A DNA stretch of 64,000 nt, from assembly GCF_000938255.1 (NCBI RefSeq), contig NZ_JYMR01000002.1, positions 1 to 64,000 of the forward strand. Reading direction: 5' to 3'. The DNA comes from Bradyrhizobium sp. LTSP849 (GTDB taxonomy: Bacteria; Pseudomonadota; Alphaproteobacteria; Rhizobiales; Xanthobacteraceae). The notes under the pieces are model-generated. The model was not told the DNA's origin. It searched no databases and saw only the letters and a program-made list of their open reading frames with translations. Position numbers and translations under genes: made by a program. Below, piece after piece: positions 43,698-53,289 of this stretch. The stretch's first letter is position 1; every line of letters begins with the position of its first letter.

Positions 43698-44918
43698 ATG
43701 ACCGCTTCCTCTTATCGCTGGGTGATCGTCGCCGCCGGCGGCCTGCTCGGCTGCGTCGCGATCGGCGGCATGTTTTCGCTGCCGGTATTCCTGCAGCCGA
43801 TCGCAAAGGATACCGGCTGGTCGGTGACCGGCATCTCCAGCGCGATGACGATCGGCTTTCTCGCGATGGCCTTCACCAGCATGGCCTGGGGCACGCTGAC
43901 CGACCGGTTCGGGCCGCTGCCGGTGGTGCTGACGGGATCGACGGTGCTGTCGCTGAGCCTGTTCGCGGCGAGCCATGCGACCTCGCTGATTGCGTTCCAG
44001 TTCATCTTCGGTCTGCTGGTGGGCGCCTCCTGCGCCGCGATCTTCGCGCCGATGATGGCGACCGTGACCGGCTGGTTCGACACCCATCGCAGCCTGGCTG
44101 TGTCGCTGGTGTCGGCCGGCATGGGTGTGGCGCCGATGACGATGGCGCCGCTTGCGGCGTGGCTCGTCTCCAACCATGATTGGCGCACCGCGATGCAGAT
44201 CGTGGCGCTGGTGGTCGGCGCCATCATGATCCCGGTGGCGCTCCTGGTGCGCCGTCCGCCGGCACTGGCGCATCCGCCGGTCGCGCCGTCAGGTGAGAGG
44301 GCTGCGCAGGCCGAGATGTCGATGGGCGAGGCGTTGCGCTCGCCGCAATTCATCATCCTGCTCGCCACCAATTTCTTCTGCTGCGCCACCCATTCCGGCC
44401 CGATCATCCACACCGTCAGCTATGCCGTGAGCTGCGGCATCCCGCTGATCGCTGCAGTGACGATCTACAGCGTCGAGGGCCTTGCGGGCCTCGGCGGACG
44501 CGTCGCCTTCGGCCTGATGGGCGATCGCTTCGGCGCCAAGCGCGTACTGGTCTCGGGGCTGCTGTTGCAGGCCTTCGGTGCGCTCGCTTACGTCTTCGCC
44601 CATCAGCTCGCAACGTTCTATACGGTCGCCGCCGTCTTCGGCTTCATCTATGCCGGCACCATGCCGCTCTATGCCGTGCTCATTCGCGAAAACTTTCCGC
44701 TACGGATGATGGGCACGATGATCGGCGGCACCGCGATGGCCGGCAGTCTCGGCATGGCCACGGGCCCGCTTGCCGGCGGCCTGATCTACGATGCGTTCTC
44801 GAGCTACGCCTGGCTCTATATCGGTTCCTGGGCGATGGGCCTCGGTGCGTTCCTGATGGCGATGAATTTCCGCCCGTTTGCGAAGCCGCAAGGCGAGGCG
44901 GCGCCGGTGACGGCGTGA
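43698..44918 (+). CDS. MFS transporter, 12 helices
   Basis: The 406-residue protein has about 12 hydrophobic helices and resembles the oxalate/formate-antiporter-like branch: FSLPVFLQPIAKDTGWSVTG in helix 1-2, WGTLTDRFGPLPVV (motif A), and GRVAFGLMGDRFGAKRVL in the second half. Its substrate is probably a small organic anion, but this is inference from the branch only. GGGAG lies about ten bases before the ATG. Confidence 0.88.
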   Translation: MTASSYRWVIVAAGGLLGCVAIGGMFSLPVFLQPIAKDTGWSVTGISSAMTIGFLAMAFTSMAWGTLTDRFGPLPVVLTGSTVLSLSLFAASHATSLIAFQFIFGLLVGASCAAIFAPMMATVTGWFDTHRSLAVSLVSAGMGVAPMTMAPLAAWLVSNHDWRTAMQIVALVVGAIMIPVALLVRRPPALAHPPVAPSGERAAQAEMSMGEALRSPQFIILLATNFFCCATHSGPIIHTVSYAVSCGIPLIAAVTIYSVEGLAGLGGRVAFGLMGDRFGAKRVLVSGLLLQAFGALAYVFAHQLATFYTVAAVFGFIYAGTMPLYAVLIRENFPLRMMGTMIGGTAMAGSLGMATGPLAGGLIYDAFSSYAWLYIGSWAMGLGAFLMAMNFRPFAKPQGEAAPVTA

Positions 44919-44924
44919 CGAGGT

Positions 44925-45803
44925 CTATGACTGGATGCGCTTCTCGAAAAACAGGTCCGGGTAGGGATCGTCATTGAAGCGCGGGATCTCGCGCCAGCCG
45001 GTGCTGCGGTAGAGCTGGCCGGCCTCTGGCAGCGCGCTGTTGGTGTCGAGCCGCAACAGCTTGATGCCGAGCTCGCGCGCCGCGCGCTCAGTCGCGTCCA
45101 TCAGGCGCCGGCCGAGCCCCAATCCGCGCGCTGATGGGGCGACCCACAGCCGCTTGATCTCGGCATAGCCGTGATCGGTTCCCTTCAGCCCGACGCAGCC
45201 AAGTGGCAGCGTATCCGACATCGCGACGATGAACGTTCCGCGTGGCGGGCGCATGTCCTTGGCATCGGGGTCGCGCGACAGCGAGACGTCAAACCCCTGC
45301 TGGAAGCGGCGGCCGAGCTCGGCATAGTACTCGCCGAGGCAGTAGCGCGACTCGTCGCCCTGCGGATCCATCTCATCGAGCGCGATGCGCTCGCGTGTCA
45401 GCGCGGAGGCAATCAGGTCCATCGCCGCAAGCAGCGCCTCGCGCTGCGAATGGCGGGCGAGGAAGCCCTCCGCTTGCGTGTTCGACATGGTCTCGTAGGC
45501 GGCGAACTCACGCCGGCCCGCGCGCGAAAGCCGGGCGACACGGCGCCGTGCGTCATCCTCATGCGACGTGGTTTCGATCAGACCTTCGTCCTCGAGACTT
45601 CGCAAAAGCCGGCTCATCAGCCCGGAATCGAGGCCGAGATAGTCGCGGATCTCGGCCACATCGGTGCGCCCATGCCCGATCGCATTGAGCACGCGTGCCG
45701 CCCCAAGCGGCCGGCCGCGTCCGAGGAACGAAGTATCGAGCGCGCCGACGGCAGAAGTCACGGCACGGTTGAAGCGGCGGACGCGCGAGACGGGGTCGAG
45801 CAT
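44925..45803 (-). CDS. MarR-type winged helix fused to GNAT acetyltransferase
   Basis: The 292-residue protein has a MarR-like DNA-binding domain in the first 150 residues (ARVLNAIGHGRTDVAEIRDY; SGLMSRLLRSLEDEGLIETT) and a GNAT domain in the remainder, with VAPSARGLGLGRRLMDATER as the acetyl-CoA-binding loop. Such two-domain proteins occur in many bacteria. They may sense or modify the ligand. A dyad CTGACTTTAGTCAG lies just five bases before the ATG, where a bound protein would block its own expression. Confidence 0.9.
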   Translation of the reverse strand: MLDPVSRVRRFNRAVTSAVGALDTSFLGRGRPLGAARVLNAIGHGRTDVAEIRDYLGLDSGLMSRLLRSLEDEGLIETTSHEDDARRRVARLSRAGRREFAAYETMSNTQAEGFLARHSQREALLAAMDLIASALTRERIALDEMDPQGDESRYCLGEYYAELGRRFQQGFDVSLSRDPDAKDMRPPRGTFIVAMSDTLPLGCVGLKGTDHGYAEIKRLWVAPSARGLGLGRRLMDATERAARELGIKLLRLDTNSALPEAGQLYRSTGWREIPRFNDDPYPDLFFEKRIQS

Positions 45804-45807
45804 TTAG

Positions 45808-45821
45808 CTGACTTTAGTCAG
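45808..45821. promoter_or_regulatory. Dyad CTGACT-TT-AGTCAG, candidate operator of the MarR-GNAT gene
   Basis: A perfect 6-base inverted repeat with a two-base centre starts five bases upstream of the ATG at 45803 and covers the ribosome-binding region. The flanking GATATATACT is A/T-rich and could be the -10 region. Autoregulation is inferred. Confidence 0.6.
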
Positions 45822-45861
45822 ATATATACTCCAGTCAATGGCGCCGAGCTTGCCGGCCGTC

Positions 45862-46014
45862 CTAATCGCAGACGGCGCGCGGAATCATCCAGGTCGCAAA
45901 GGTCTGCCAGATTCCGTTCTCGCTGCGGCGCTGGTAGGTGACGAAGTCGACGCCGTCGCCGTGAACGAACTCGTAGCGATGGGTTTTCGTGGAAGCGTTG
46001 CTGGACTTGCTCAT
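45862..46014 (-). CDS. Small 50-residue protein, unknown function
   Basis: The product MSKSSNASTKTHRYEFVHGD continues into VDFVTYQRR and ends FATWMIPRAVCD. It is hydrophilic, with no membrane helix. GGAG with about six bases spacing lies before the ATG, supporting real translation. I recognise no family. It is upstream of, and in the same direction as, the MarR-GNAT gene. Confidence 0.55.
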   Translation of the reverse strand: MSKSSNASTKTHRYEFVHGDGVDFVTYQRRSENGIWQTFATWMIPRAVCD

Positions 46015-46120
46015 GGAAATCTCCATCTCCAATGGACTTTCCTTTGAGGTAGTTGCGGTGCAGCAGTGCTCCAATGGGAGGATGGAAATCATCCAATCAC
46101 GTTGTGGCGAGGGACGCGCG

Positions 46121-46333
46121 TCAGTCTTTCGCCCGATAAGCCTCGGGGATCACGAACACTTCATCGGCGCGGCCGTAGCCGCCGTCGGGCACCTCTTCGA
46201 TCAGCACCATCGTGTGCGGGCGCGCCGCTTCGCTGAAATAGTCGACGAACATCGCGGTGATCCGATGCACGATCTCCGCCTTCTGCGCTCTCGACAGTGC
46301 GGCCTGCGGGACCTTGATGTTGGCGAACGGCAT
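46121..46333 (-). CDS. 4-oxalocrotonate tautomerase-family protein
   Basis: The 70-residue protein starts MPFANIKVPQ, so after Met removal Pro1 would be the catalytic base of the tautomerase superfamily. FVDYFSEAARPHTMVLIEEV and the C-terminal GYGRADEVFVIPEAYRAKD complete the small two-layer fold. GGAGACGCAACC precedes the ATG, a good ribosome-binding site. It is divergent from a LysR-type regulator that begins 126 bases away. The substrate is unknown. Confidence 0.88.
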   Translation of the reverse strand: MPFANIKVPQAALSRAQKAEIVHRITAMFVDYFSEAARPHTMVLIEEVPDGGYGRADEVFVIPEAYRAKD

Positions 46334-46459
46334 GGTTGCGTCTCCGTGAAACCGGCCGCCGGTCGTTCCGTGCGACATGCACAGGGAATAGCCGATCACC
46401 CGGCACGGATAATCCGGCGGCACTTGCCATCACCTGTCGGCTATGTTGAACAATCCGGC

Positions 46460-47353
46460 ATGGACCGCTTCGAGACCATGCGCCTGTTTGTCCGCCTCGT
46501 GGAAAGGCGCAGCTTCACGGCTGCCGCGGCCGATCTCGGCCTGCCTCGCTCCACGGCGAGCGAAGTCCTGCGCAGCCTCGAGGCACATCTCGGGGTTCGC
46601 CTGCTCGAGCGCACCACCCGGCATGTGACGGCCACGCTCGACGGCGAGGAATATTATCGCCGCTGCGTCGCGATCCTGTCGGAGGTCGAGGAGGCGGAAA
46701 GCGCGATGCGCGACGCGCAGCCGCGCGGCCTGTTGCGCTTCGATGCGCACCCGCTGCTGACGCGTACCTTCATCCTGCCGAACTTGCCCGAGTTCCTGGC
46801 GCGTCATCCGTTGATCGAATTGCAGATCGGGCAGGGCGATCGCCTGGTCGATCTCGTGCGCGAGGGGGTCGACTGCGTCATCCGCGCCGGCCAGCTAGAG
46901 GACAGTGGCATGATCCAGCGCAGCCTCGGCACCATTGCGGAGATCACGGTGGCAAGTCCGGCGTACCTTGCCAAGCACGGCACGCCCAAAACGCCGGATG
47001 CGCTCGACGGGCACCAGATGGTCGGCTTCATCTCGTCGCGGACCGGCGACGTGTTGCCGCTGGAGTTTTCCGTCGGCGGCGCCTTGCGCGAGATCGTGCT
47101 GCCGAGCCGGATCAGGGTGAACAATTCCGACACCATGGCGGATCTGGCGCGGCTCGGCTTCGGCCTGATGCAGGCGCCGCGCTATCGCTTTGAAGAGGAC
47201 CTGGCCAGTGGCGCGCTGGTCGAGGTGCTGCCGAACTTTCCTCCGTCGCCGACGCCATTGTCGGCCCTTTATCCGCAAAACCGCCAGCTCACGCTGCGCC
47301 TGCGCGTGTTCCTCGATTGGATCGGTCGCATCTTTGCCGAAGCGAAGATCTAG
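46460..47353 (+). CDS. LysR-family transcriptional regulator
   Basis: The 297-residue protein opens with RLFVRLVERRSFTAAAADLG and SEVLRSLEAHLGVRLLERTT, a typical LysR winged helix, and has a substrate-binding-like C-terminal domain. It belongs to the subgroup with CrgA-like regulators. The start at ATG 46460 gives MDRFETM. It is divergent from the tautomerase gene and probably controls it. Confidence 0.9.
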   Translation: MDRFETMRLFVRLVERRSFTAAAADLGLPRSTASEVLRSLEAHLGVRLLERTTRHVTATLDGEEYYRRCVAILSEVEEAESAMRDAQPRGLLRFDAHPLLTRTFILPNLPEFLARHPLIELQIGQGDRLVDLVREGVDCVIRAGQLEDSGMIQRSLGTIAEITVASPAYLAKHGTPKTPDALDGHQMVGFISSRTGDVLPLEFSVGGALREIVLPSRIRVNNSDTMADLARLGFGLMQAPRYRFEEDLASGALVEVLPNFPPSPTPLSALYPQNRQLTLRLRVFLDWIGRIFAEAKI

Positions 47354-47368
47354 CCGGACTCAGAGCAT

Positions 47369-48550
47369 TCATCCTTCGGGCCGGATCAGCTTGATATCCT
47401 GGTCGGCAGCCCAACCGGCAACGTCCTCGCGTTTCAGCGCGGTTGCCATCAGATCCGGAAACTGGTCCGGCGTGCAGGCGAAGACGGGAATGCCGAGGCT
47501 CGCGACCCTCGCTGAGAGCGCGGGGTTGTAGGACGGCCGCCCAGTATCGGTCAGCGCCAGCAGTACGATCACGTTGATCCCGCGCGTGGCGAGCCTGCCG
47601 AGGCGATCGACCAGCGCATCTGCGTCGCCGCCCTCATAGAGGTCGGTAATCAGGATCAGATGCGCCTTTGCCGGCCGCTCAATGTGGTCCTCGCAATAGG
47701 CGACCGCGTGGTTGATATCGGTGCCGCCGCCGAGCTGGACGCCGAACAGCACCTCGACCGGATCGGCGAGTTCCTCGGTCAGGTCCACGATAGCGGTGTC
47801 AAAACAGACGAGCTTGGTCGCGACCACCGGCAGCGAGGCCATCACCGCGGCAAAGATCGAGGCATAGACGACTGAGGTTGCCATCGATCCCGACTGGTCG
47901 ACGCACAGGATGACCTCCTCCAGATCGACGATGCGACGCTGCTGGCGCAGGAATCCGATCAGTCGTTCGGGCACCACGGTGCGATGCTCCGCCTGGTAAT
48001 GGCGCAGATTGGCCTTGATGGTGCGTGGCCAGTCGATATCGGCAAAACGCGGGCGATTGGTCCGCAGCGAGCGGTTCAAGGCGCCGCGGACCGCGTCCGC
48101 AGTGCGCCGTTCGAGCCGCTCCATCAGCTCGGCCACGACCTTCGCGATCACGACGCGGGCAGTGTCTTTGGTCTTCTCCGGCATCACGCCGCGCAGCGCG
48201 ACCAGATCGGCGATCAGGTTCACATCCGCTTCGACGGTCGCGAGGAACTCGGGCTCGAGCAGCATCTGGCGCAGGCCCTTGCGCTCGAATGCGTCCTTCT
48301 GGATCACCTGCACCACAGGCGCAGGGAAGAACTCCCGGATATCGCCGAGCCATTTCGCCACGCGCGGGGCCGAGCCGCCAAGCCCGCCGCGGCCCTTCTT
48401 CGGTGCGTCGTCGCCATTGCCGTAGAGCGCCGTCAGCGCCTCGGACATGCGGCGATCGCTGTCGGACAGGGCGGGGCCGTTCCCGGCTCCGTCGGCATCG
48501 GCGCCGAGGGCAAGCGTCCAGCGGCGGCTGCGCTCTTCGCTCTCGCTCAT
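47369..48550 (-). CDS. VWA-domain protein of the MoxR-VWA cluster (YehP-like)
   Basis: The 393-residue protein has an acidic N-terminal region, a helical domain, and a C-terminal von Willebrand A domain. The MIDAS metal site begins CVDQSGSM (DxSxS) near residue 215, with GGGTDINHAV further on as the T and ITDLYEGG as the distal D. No signal peptide or membrane helix is present, so it should be cytoplasmic and partner the MoxR ATPase. Its start overlaps the end of the DUF5682 gene by four bases (ATGA). Confidence 0.9.
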   Translation of the reverse strand: MSESEERSRRWTLALGADADGAGNGPALSDSDRRMSEALTALYGNGDDAPKKGRGGLGGSAPRVAKWLGDIREFFPAPVVQVIQKDAFERKGLRQMLLEPEFLATVEADVNLIADLVALRGVMPEKTKDTARVVIAKVVAELMERLERRTADAVRGALNRSLRTNRPRFADIDWPRTIKANLRHYQAEHRTVVPERLIGFLRQQRRIVDLEEVILCVDQSGSMATSVVYASIFAAVMASLPVVATKLVCFDTAIVDLTEELADPVEVLFGVQLGGGTDINHAVAYCEDHIERPAKAHLILITDLYEGGDADALVDRLGRLATRGINVIVLLALTDTGRPSYNPALSARVASLGIPVFACTPDQFPDLMATALKREDVAGWAADQDIKLIRPEG

Positions 48551-50772
48551 CGCGCCGCTCCCGACGTGAAGAGTTCGATCACACGTGACTGATGTGCCGG
48601 CCAGATGGCGGCTGCGTCCGCGACCAGCCTGTATCCTTTCGAGCCGCCCGAGTGGCGCGCGAACAACGCGTCCATCAGGCGCCGGCGCTCGGTGCGATCG
48701 AGCGCCGAGAACACGCGGCGAAACAGCGGGAGGTTGGCGGTGAAGGCATCCTCGTCGAGAGCCATCAACCATGCATCCACCGCGCCGCGCAGCTCCGCGT
48801 CATGGATCAGCCGTTGGCCCGCGCCGTCAAAGAAACCTTCGAAAAAGCCGGCTGCTTCCGCGACTGGCGTGCCGGGCGACAGCATCCGCGCCATGAGCTC
48901 GGCGGCGCGATCGGCGGCGAGCAGCTCGGCTTCGTAGAGCAGCCGCGCGGCAGTGCCCGCGATCAACCGCGTCGCCTGGTCATCGTGCAGCAGAGCTGAC
49001 AGCGCGTCGTGCCATGTGGTGACGATGTCGCCATCGAGCTGGGCGAGCTGAATCGCGGCATCGGCTGCGATGATCGCCGCGCGCAGCTTGGCTGCGGCGG
49101 GCGCGTCGAGATTGCGCGCGGTGTAGGGCAGGGCGAGGGCCGCCTGCACCACAATGCGGGGCATCAGCGCGGAGAGATGCTCGACCGTGCCGGCGCGCGC
49201 CTCGCCATAGCGCAGGATGTCGGCCATCGGCGGCAATGCGCCGAGCAGGGCCTGGCCGTCGCTGGTGAGCGCTGCCTTGGTCTCCAAAGCCGCGATGCCG
49301 CGTTCGGTGGCGCGCGGCAGATCGGCGATCATGGCGTCACGCACGAGGCTAGCCAATACGCCGAGCTCGGCCTCCTTGCCCATCGCCTCGATCAGGCGGC
49401 CGGCGGCGGCTTCCGCAATCGTCGAGCCGTAGAGCAGGTTTTCGACCAGCCGCACGGCGAATTCCGGCTCCCAGCGCAACTGCCAGTTCTCGCGAAAGGT
49501 GCCGCGGCTGCGGCCGGCATCGGTCAGCCGTCCCCAGGGCACGTCGAGCGCATTCAGGCGATGCAGCAGCGTCGAGCGTATCAGCCCGCTCTCGCTGCGC
49601 AGATCGAGCGTCAGCGGCCGCTCCAGCGCTTCCGGTTTGAGCCGTGTCGCCTTCTGCTGGCGCTGAAGGTCTTCGAGCAGCGGCGCAAGCGGTGTCGCCG
49701 CGGGAATTGCGCCGACACCCGCGCCGACCAGGAGTTCGGCGGCAATATCGTTCCACAGCGCGCGCTCGCCGTTGCAGAGGCACGCGATTGCCGCCTCACG
49801 GAGCTCGGCGAATCCCGGCGCGGGTCGGCCGCGCAGCGCGGCGAGCGCGGTGCCGAGCCGCTGCGCCTCGATCACCGAGGCGGTCGAGACGAAATGGCCG
49901 TGATCGCGCAGTACGCGACTCACCTTGGCAAGCCAGATGGCCGTACGATCGCCCTCGCGCGTCTCCCAGAGATGCGCGCACCAGCCGGGCGCAACGACGC
50001 CTGCGCCATAGCCGCTCGCGCGCGACAGGCGCGGCGCGGTCCAGGGCGCCCAGGTTGCCTTGATCTTCGTCTTCGGCCGGCCCTTGAGCAATTCGCGGTC
50101 CGCTGCAAGGCTGCGGCGTTCCGCGAGCGCGGGCACGTGCCAGGCGCCGCAGACGACAGCAACGGCGCCGTCGCATTCCTTTGCCGCTCTTGCGATCTCG
50201 ATCCGCATATGCGCCTCGCGCGCGGCCTCGCGGGCCGACAACGGCTTTTCGCCCGTGCGCAGCGCCGTCATCGCGTCGGCGACCGCTGCGAACACGGGGC
50301 CTGTTGCTGGATTTTCCTCGATGACGTCCGACCACCAGGATTCGCCGTCGTCATATCCGGCCGCGGTCGCGAGCGCGCCGATCGGGTCGCGGCTGACTGG
50401 ATCGTCTTCGGACCTCGCCGCGCTTTCCTCTGCGATGTCTGCGGCCGAGGCGCCCAGCCGGTCCGATGCCGGCAGGTCGATGAAGCGCAAGGCTGCGCCG
50501 TGGCGCACGGCCCAGCACGCGGCCTGGTATTCCGGCGAATAATCCGCAAACGGAAAGAAGCTGGCGTTCGCCGGATTGTCCTCGGCGTAAGCGAGCAACG
50601 CCACCGGCGTCACCATGTCAGGGGCGGCGAGCATCGGCAGCAGGTCCGACGCATCCGCAGGCCCCTCGATCAGCACCGCGACGGGCTTGAGCGCGTCGAG
50701 CGCTTCGACAAGGCGCCGCGCCGATCCCGGCCCGTGGTGCCGGATTCCGAACAGTGAGATTTGGCCCGTCAT
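48547..50772 (-). CDS. DUF5682-family protein of the MoxR-VWA cluster (YehM-like)
   Basis: The 741-residue protein has a conserved N-terminal third. The motifs LFGIRHHGPGSA, LIEGPADASD and AVVCGAWHVPAL carry well-placed His and Glu residues, resembling the motifs of the TIKI/TraB/EreA-type putative metallohydrolases. The rest is a long helical domain. I infer that it could be an enzyme or a substrate-binding partner of the AAA+ ATPase. The gene lies between the MoxR and VWA genes; the stop overlaps the VWA start by four bases. No activity is known. Confidence 0.85.
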   Translation of the reverse strand: MTGQISLFGIRHHGPGSARRLVEALDALKPVAVLIEGPADASDLLPMLAAPDMVTPVALLAYAEDNPANASFFPFADYSPEYQAACWAVRHGAALRFIDLPASDRLGASAADIAEESAARSEDDPVSRDPIGALATAAGYDDGESWWSDVIEENPATGPVFAAVADAMTALRTGEKPLSAREAAREAHMRIEIARAAKECDGAVAVVCGAWHVPALAERRSLAADRELLKGRPKTKIKATWAPWTAPRLSRASGYGAGVVAPGWCAHLWETREGDRTAIWLAKVSRVLRDHGHFVSTASVIEAQRLGTALAALRGRPAPGFAELREAAIACLCNGERALWNDIAAELLVGAGVGAIPAATPLAPLLEDLQRQQKATRLKPEALERPLTLDLRSESGLIRSTLLHRLNALDVPWGRLTDAGRSRGTFRENWQLRWEPEFAVRLVENLLYGSTIAEAAAGRLIEAMGKEAELGVLASLVRDAMIADLPRATERGIAALETKAALTSDGQALLGALPPMADILRYGEARAGTVEHLSALMPRIVVQAALALPYTARNLDAPAAAKLRAAIIAADAAIQLAQLDGDIVTTWHDALSALLHDDQATRLIAGTAARLLYEAELLAADRAAELMARMLSPGTPVAEAAGFFEGFFDGAGQRLIHDAELRGAVDAWLMALDEDAFTANLPLFRRVFSALDRTERRRLMDALFARHSGGSKGYRLVADAAAIWPAHQSRVIELFTSGAAR

Positions 50773-50785
50773 GCCAGCCCCGGTC

Positions 50786-51862
50786 TCAGATCCGATCGGT
50801 CAGCGAAGCATAATAGCCTTCGAAGCCGCGCTTCTTCTTCAATACCGTCTCCAGATATTCGCCGAGCACGGCCGTGTCCTGCACCGGATCCTTCACGACC
50901 GCGCCGATCATGTTGCTGGCGAGCGTTTCCGGCGTCAGCTTGCCGTCGTTGAAGAAGGTCGCCTGGCTGATCCCGCCAATCATCACCGCGATCGCTTCGG
51001 CCGTCGAGAGCCCGCCCGAGGGCGACTTCAGCGCGACCTTGCCGTCCTCGGTCGAGCCGGAGCGCAGCTCGCGGAAGATCGAGACCACCCGCGCCACCTC
51101 GTCAGCGACGTTCTTGGGCGCGGGCAAATCGAGGTTCTGCGCCATCTCGCCGACGCGCTTGACGATGATCGCGACTTCCTCCTCGGCGCTATCGGGCAGC
51201 GGCAGCACGACGACATTGAAGCGGCGCTTGAGCGCGGAGGACAATTCGTTGACGCCCTTGTCGCGGTTGTTGGCGGTCGCGATGATATTGAAGCCACGTT
51301 GCGCATAGACCGCGGTGTTGAGCTCCGGGACCGGCATCATCTTTTCCGACAGCACCGTGATCAGCGTGTCCTGCACGTCGCTGCCCATCCGCGTCAGCTC
51401 CTCGAAGCGGCAGAGCTTGCCGCCTTCCATCGCGCGCATCAGCGGGGTCGCGACGAGAGCGTCGCGGCTCGGCCCATGTGCGAGCAGCTGGGCATAGTTC
51501 CAACCGTAGCGGATCTGGTTCTCGTCGGTCCCTGCCGTGCACTGGATCACCAGCGTGGAGTCCCCGGTGATGCCCGCGGCGAGATGCTCGGAGACCCACG
51601 ATTTGGCGGTGCCGGGGACGCCGAGCAGCAGCAGCGCGCGATCGGTTGCAAGTGTCGCAATGGCGGTCTCGATCAACCGCTTGTCGCCGACATATTTTGG
51701 TGTGATCACTGTCCCGTCGGCCGCCTTGCCGCCCATCAGATAGGTCACGACCTGCCGCGGCGTGAGCGCCCAGCCGGGTGGGCGATGCCCGTCGCCCGCG
51801 GCAAGTGCCTTCAGCTCCGCCGCATAGCTCTGCTCGGCCGGCAACCGCAGTTTTTCGCTCAT
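50786..51862 (-). CDS. MoxR-family AAA+ ATPase (YehL-like)
   Basis: The 358-residue protein has a single AAA+ domain: Walker A LLGVPGTAKSW near residues 79-89, a Walker B region LCRFEELTRMGSDVQDTL, and sensor 1 in NIIATANNRDKGVNELSSAL. MoxR ATPases work with VWA proteins as chaperones or remodellers of protein complexes. The first residue of the usual Walker B DE pair is replaced (FEE), which should be checked against the family. It overlaps the preceding DUF5691 gene by four bases and lies 13 bases before the DUF5682 gene. Confidence 0.92.
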   Translation of the reverse strand: MSEKLRLPAEQSYAAELKALAAGDGHRPPGWALTPRQVVTYLMGGKAADGTVITPKYVGDKRLIETAIATLATDRALLLLGVPGTAKSWVSEHLAAGITGDSTLVIQCTAGTDENQIRYGWNYAQLLAHGPSRDALVATPLMRAMEGGKLCRFEELTRMGSDVQDTLITVLSEKMMPVPELNTAVYAQRGFNIIATANNRDKGVNELSSALKRRFNVVVLPLPDSAEEEVAIIVKRVGEMAQNLDLPAPKNVADEVARVVSIFRELRSGSTEDGKVALKSPSGGLSTAEAIAVMIGGISQATFFNDGKLTPETLASNMIGAVVKDPVQDTAVLGEYLETVLKKKRGFEGYYASLTDRI

Positions 51863-53289
51863 GGCTTCGCTCCCTTGTCGTCCAACGCGGCGTTGAGCCG
51901 CAGCATGTCGAGGCGCGGGTCGCCTTGCAGCAGGCCCGCAGCCGTCAGGCGTTCCAGCGATCGTCGCGCGCCTTCGCGCGAGGCAATCAGGCCCAGCGCG
52001 TGGAGTTCTGCGACCTGGTCGGAAGGCTTTGCATCGTCGCTTCGGAGCGCTGCCAGTAGCGCCTTGCCGGCCGGCGCAGACAGCGGATCGTTGAGCCGCG
52101 CTGCGGGTCCCGCCATCGTTTGCGCCAGCTCGAAGCGGATGCCGTGTGTGTTCAAGGCGGCCTCGGCCTGTCTTGCGCGCTCGGTGGGCGCGATCCGCGG
52201 TGCGAGCGCCACGATGAGGCCGGTCGCATCGTGCTGGCCGATAGCCTTCGCCACGTCCGCGACTTGTGTATCGGTCCCGGTTGCCACGACCAGGTTGATC
52301 AGCGCCATGTCCGCGGCCGGATCCACGTTCCAGTCCCAGGCGGCGATCAACTCCTGTGGCGTGATACCGAGCGCTCCCGCAAACGATGCGAGATCGGCGC
52401 CATCGAGCAGCGCCTTGCGGCGTTGCCATTGCGCCGGCGTCTTGGGACGCTCGGCCTCGATGACGCGCGCGCGGCGCAAGATTCCCCTGGTCTTCACCGA
52501 GAAGAAGCCGGCGAGCTCGGCGGCATCCTCGCCGATCACTTGACCGCGGCCGAGACGCGCGAGCAGCGAGGTGGCAAGCGCCTTGACCTTGGGCGCGCGG
52601 TCATTGGCCACGATGGCCTCGAGGAAAGCGATGTCGTCGTCGGACAGCCGCTCGGACAACAGCGATAGCAAACGCAGTCTTGTGTCGGCGCCCTCGTTAC
52701 CGAGCTTCGCCTCCAGCACCGCGCGTGCCGCGGACGGATCGCGTCGCCGCAGCTCGGCCAGTGCGACTTTGCGCGCGGCAGGCCAGAAATCGTCCCAATT
52801 GCCGACGGTGATGTGGTCGTTCGTCTGCTGCCGCGCGGCGTTGTTGGACGCTGCAATCTCCGCCCAGTCGCGCCACGGTGCATAGACGTCGGGCGCGTCA
52901 TCATCGCCGGCCTCGGGCATCCAGTCGGCAGGATGCGTCGTCCAGCCGCGCGCCGCGAGAAAGTCGACGAGCTCGGTCTTGCCCTGCGCCTGTTTCTTCG
53001 CCGCGAGCATTCGGCGCGCCAGCGGGCGCAATGCCTCAGGTAAGGTCGGCAAGGCGAGTGCGGGAATGTCGGGCAGGACGCGGAGCGTTGACGCCGGCTC
53101 GGCCGTCACCGCGATGCCGAGGAACTGGCCCGACAAAGCGAGCAGCCGCAGCTCTGCTTCCGCTGGATCCTCGCCAAGCTCGGCGCGCCAGAACGGGGCC
53201 GCCGCTGCGGCCGCCGATCCCATGGTCCAGCGCGTCAGCACCGTGCCCATTGCGTCGTAGATTGCCTCGGCCTTGAGCGCGTCAGTCAT
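51859..53289 (-). CDS. DUF5691-family protein of the MoxR-VWA cluster
   Basis: The 476-residue protein is largely alpha-helical with repeat-like alternation of hydrophobic and charged residues. Recognisable family segments include FLAARGWTTHPADWMPEA, AARQQTNDHITVGNWDDFWP and AWDWNVDPAADMALINLV. DUF5691 is found next to SWIM and MoxR genes but has no known function; a helical scaffold or HEAT-like role is possible. The ATG giving MTDALKA overlaps the SWIM gene by eight bases. The stop overlaps the MoxR start (ATGA). Confidence 0.85.
   Translation of the reverse strand: MTDALKAEAIYDAMGTVLTRWTMGSAAAAAAPFWRAELGEDPAEAELRLLALSGQFLGIAVTAEPASTLRVLPDIPALALPTLPEALRPLARRMLAAKKQAQGKTELVDFLAARGWTTHPADWMPEAGDDDAPDVYAPWRDWAEIAASNNAARQQTNDHITVGNWDDFWPAARKVALAELRRRDPSAARAVLEAKLGNEGADTRLRLLSLLSERLSDDDIAFLEAIVANDRAPKVKALATSLLARLGRGQVIGEDAAELAGFFSVKTRGILRRARVIEAERPKTPAQWQRRKALLDGADLASFAGALGITPQELIAAWDWNVDPAADMALINLVVATGTDTQVADVAKAIGQHDATGLIVALAPRIAPTERARQAEAALNTHGIRFELAQTMAGPAARLNDPLSAPAGKALLAALRSDDAKPSDQVAELHALGLIASREGARRSLERLTAAGLLQGDPRLDMLRLNAALDDKGAKP

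Noticed and set aside
50615..52543. A 642-codon open frame on the plus strand across the MoxR and DUF5691 genes
   Set aside because: It crosses two well-supported minus-strand genes and has shadow-like composition.
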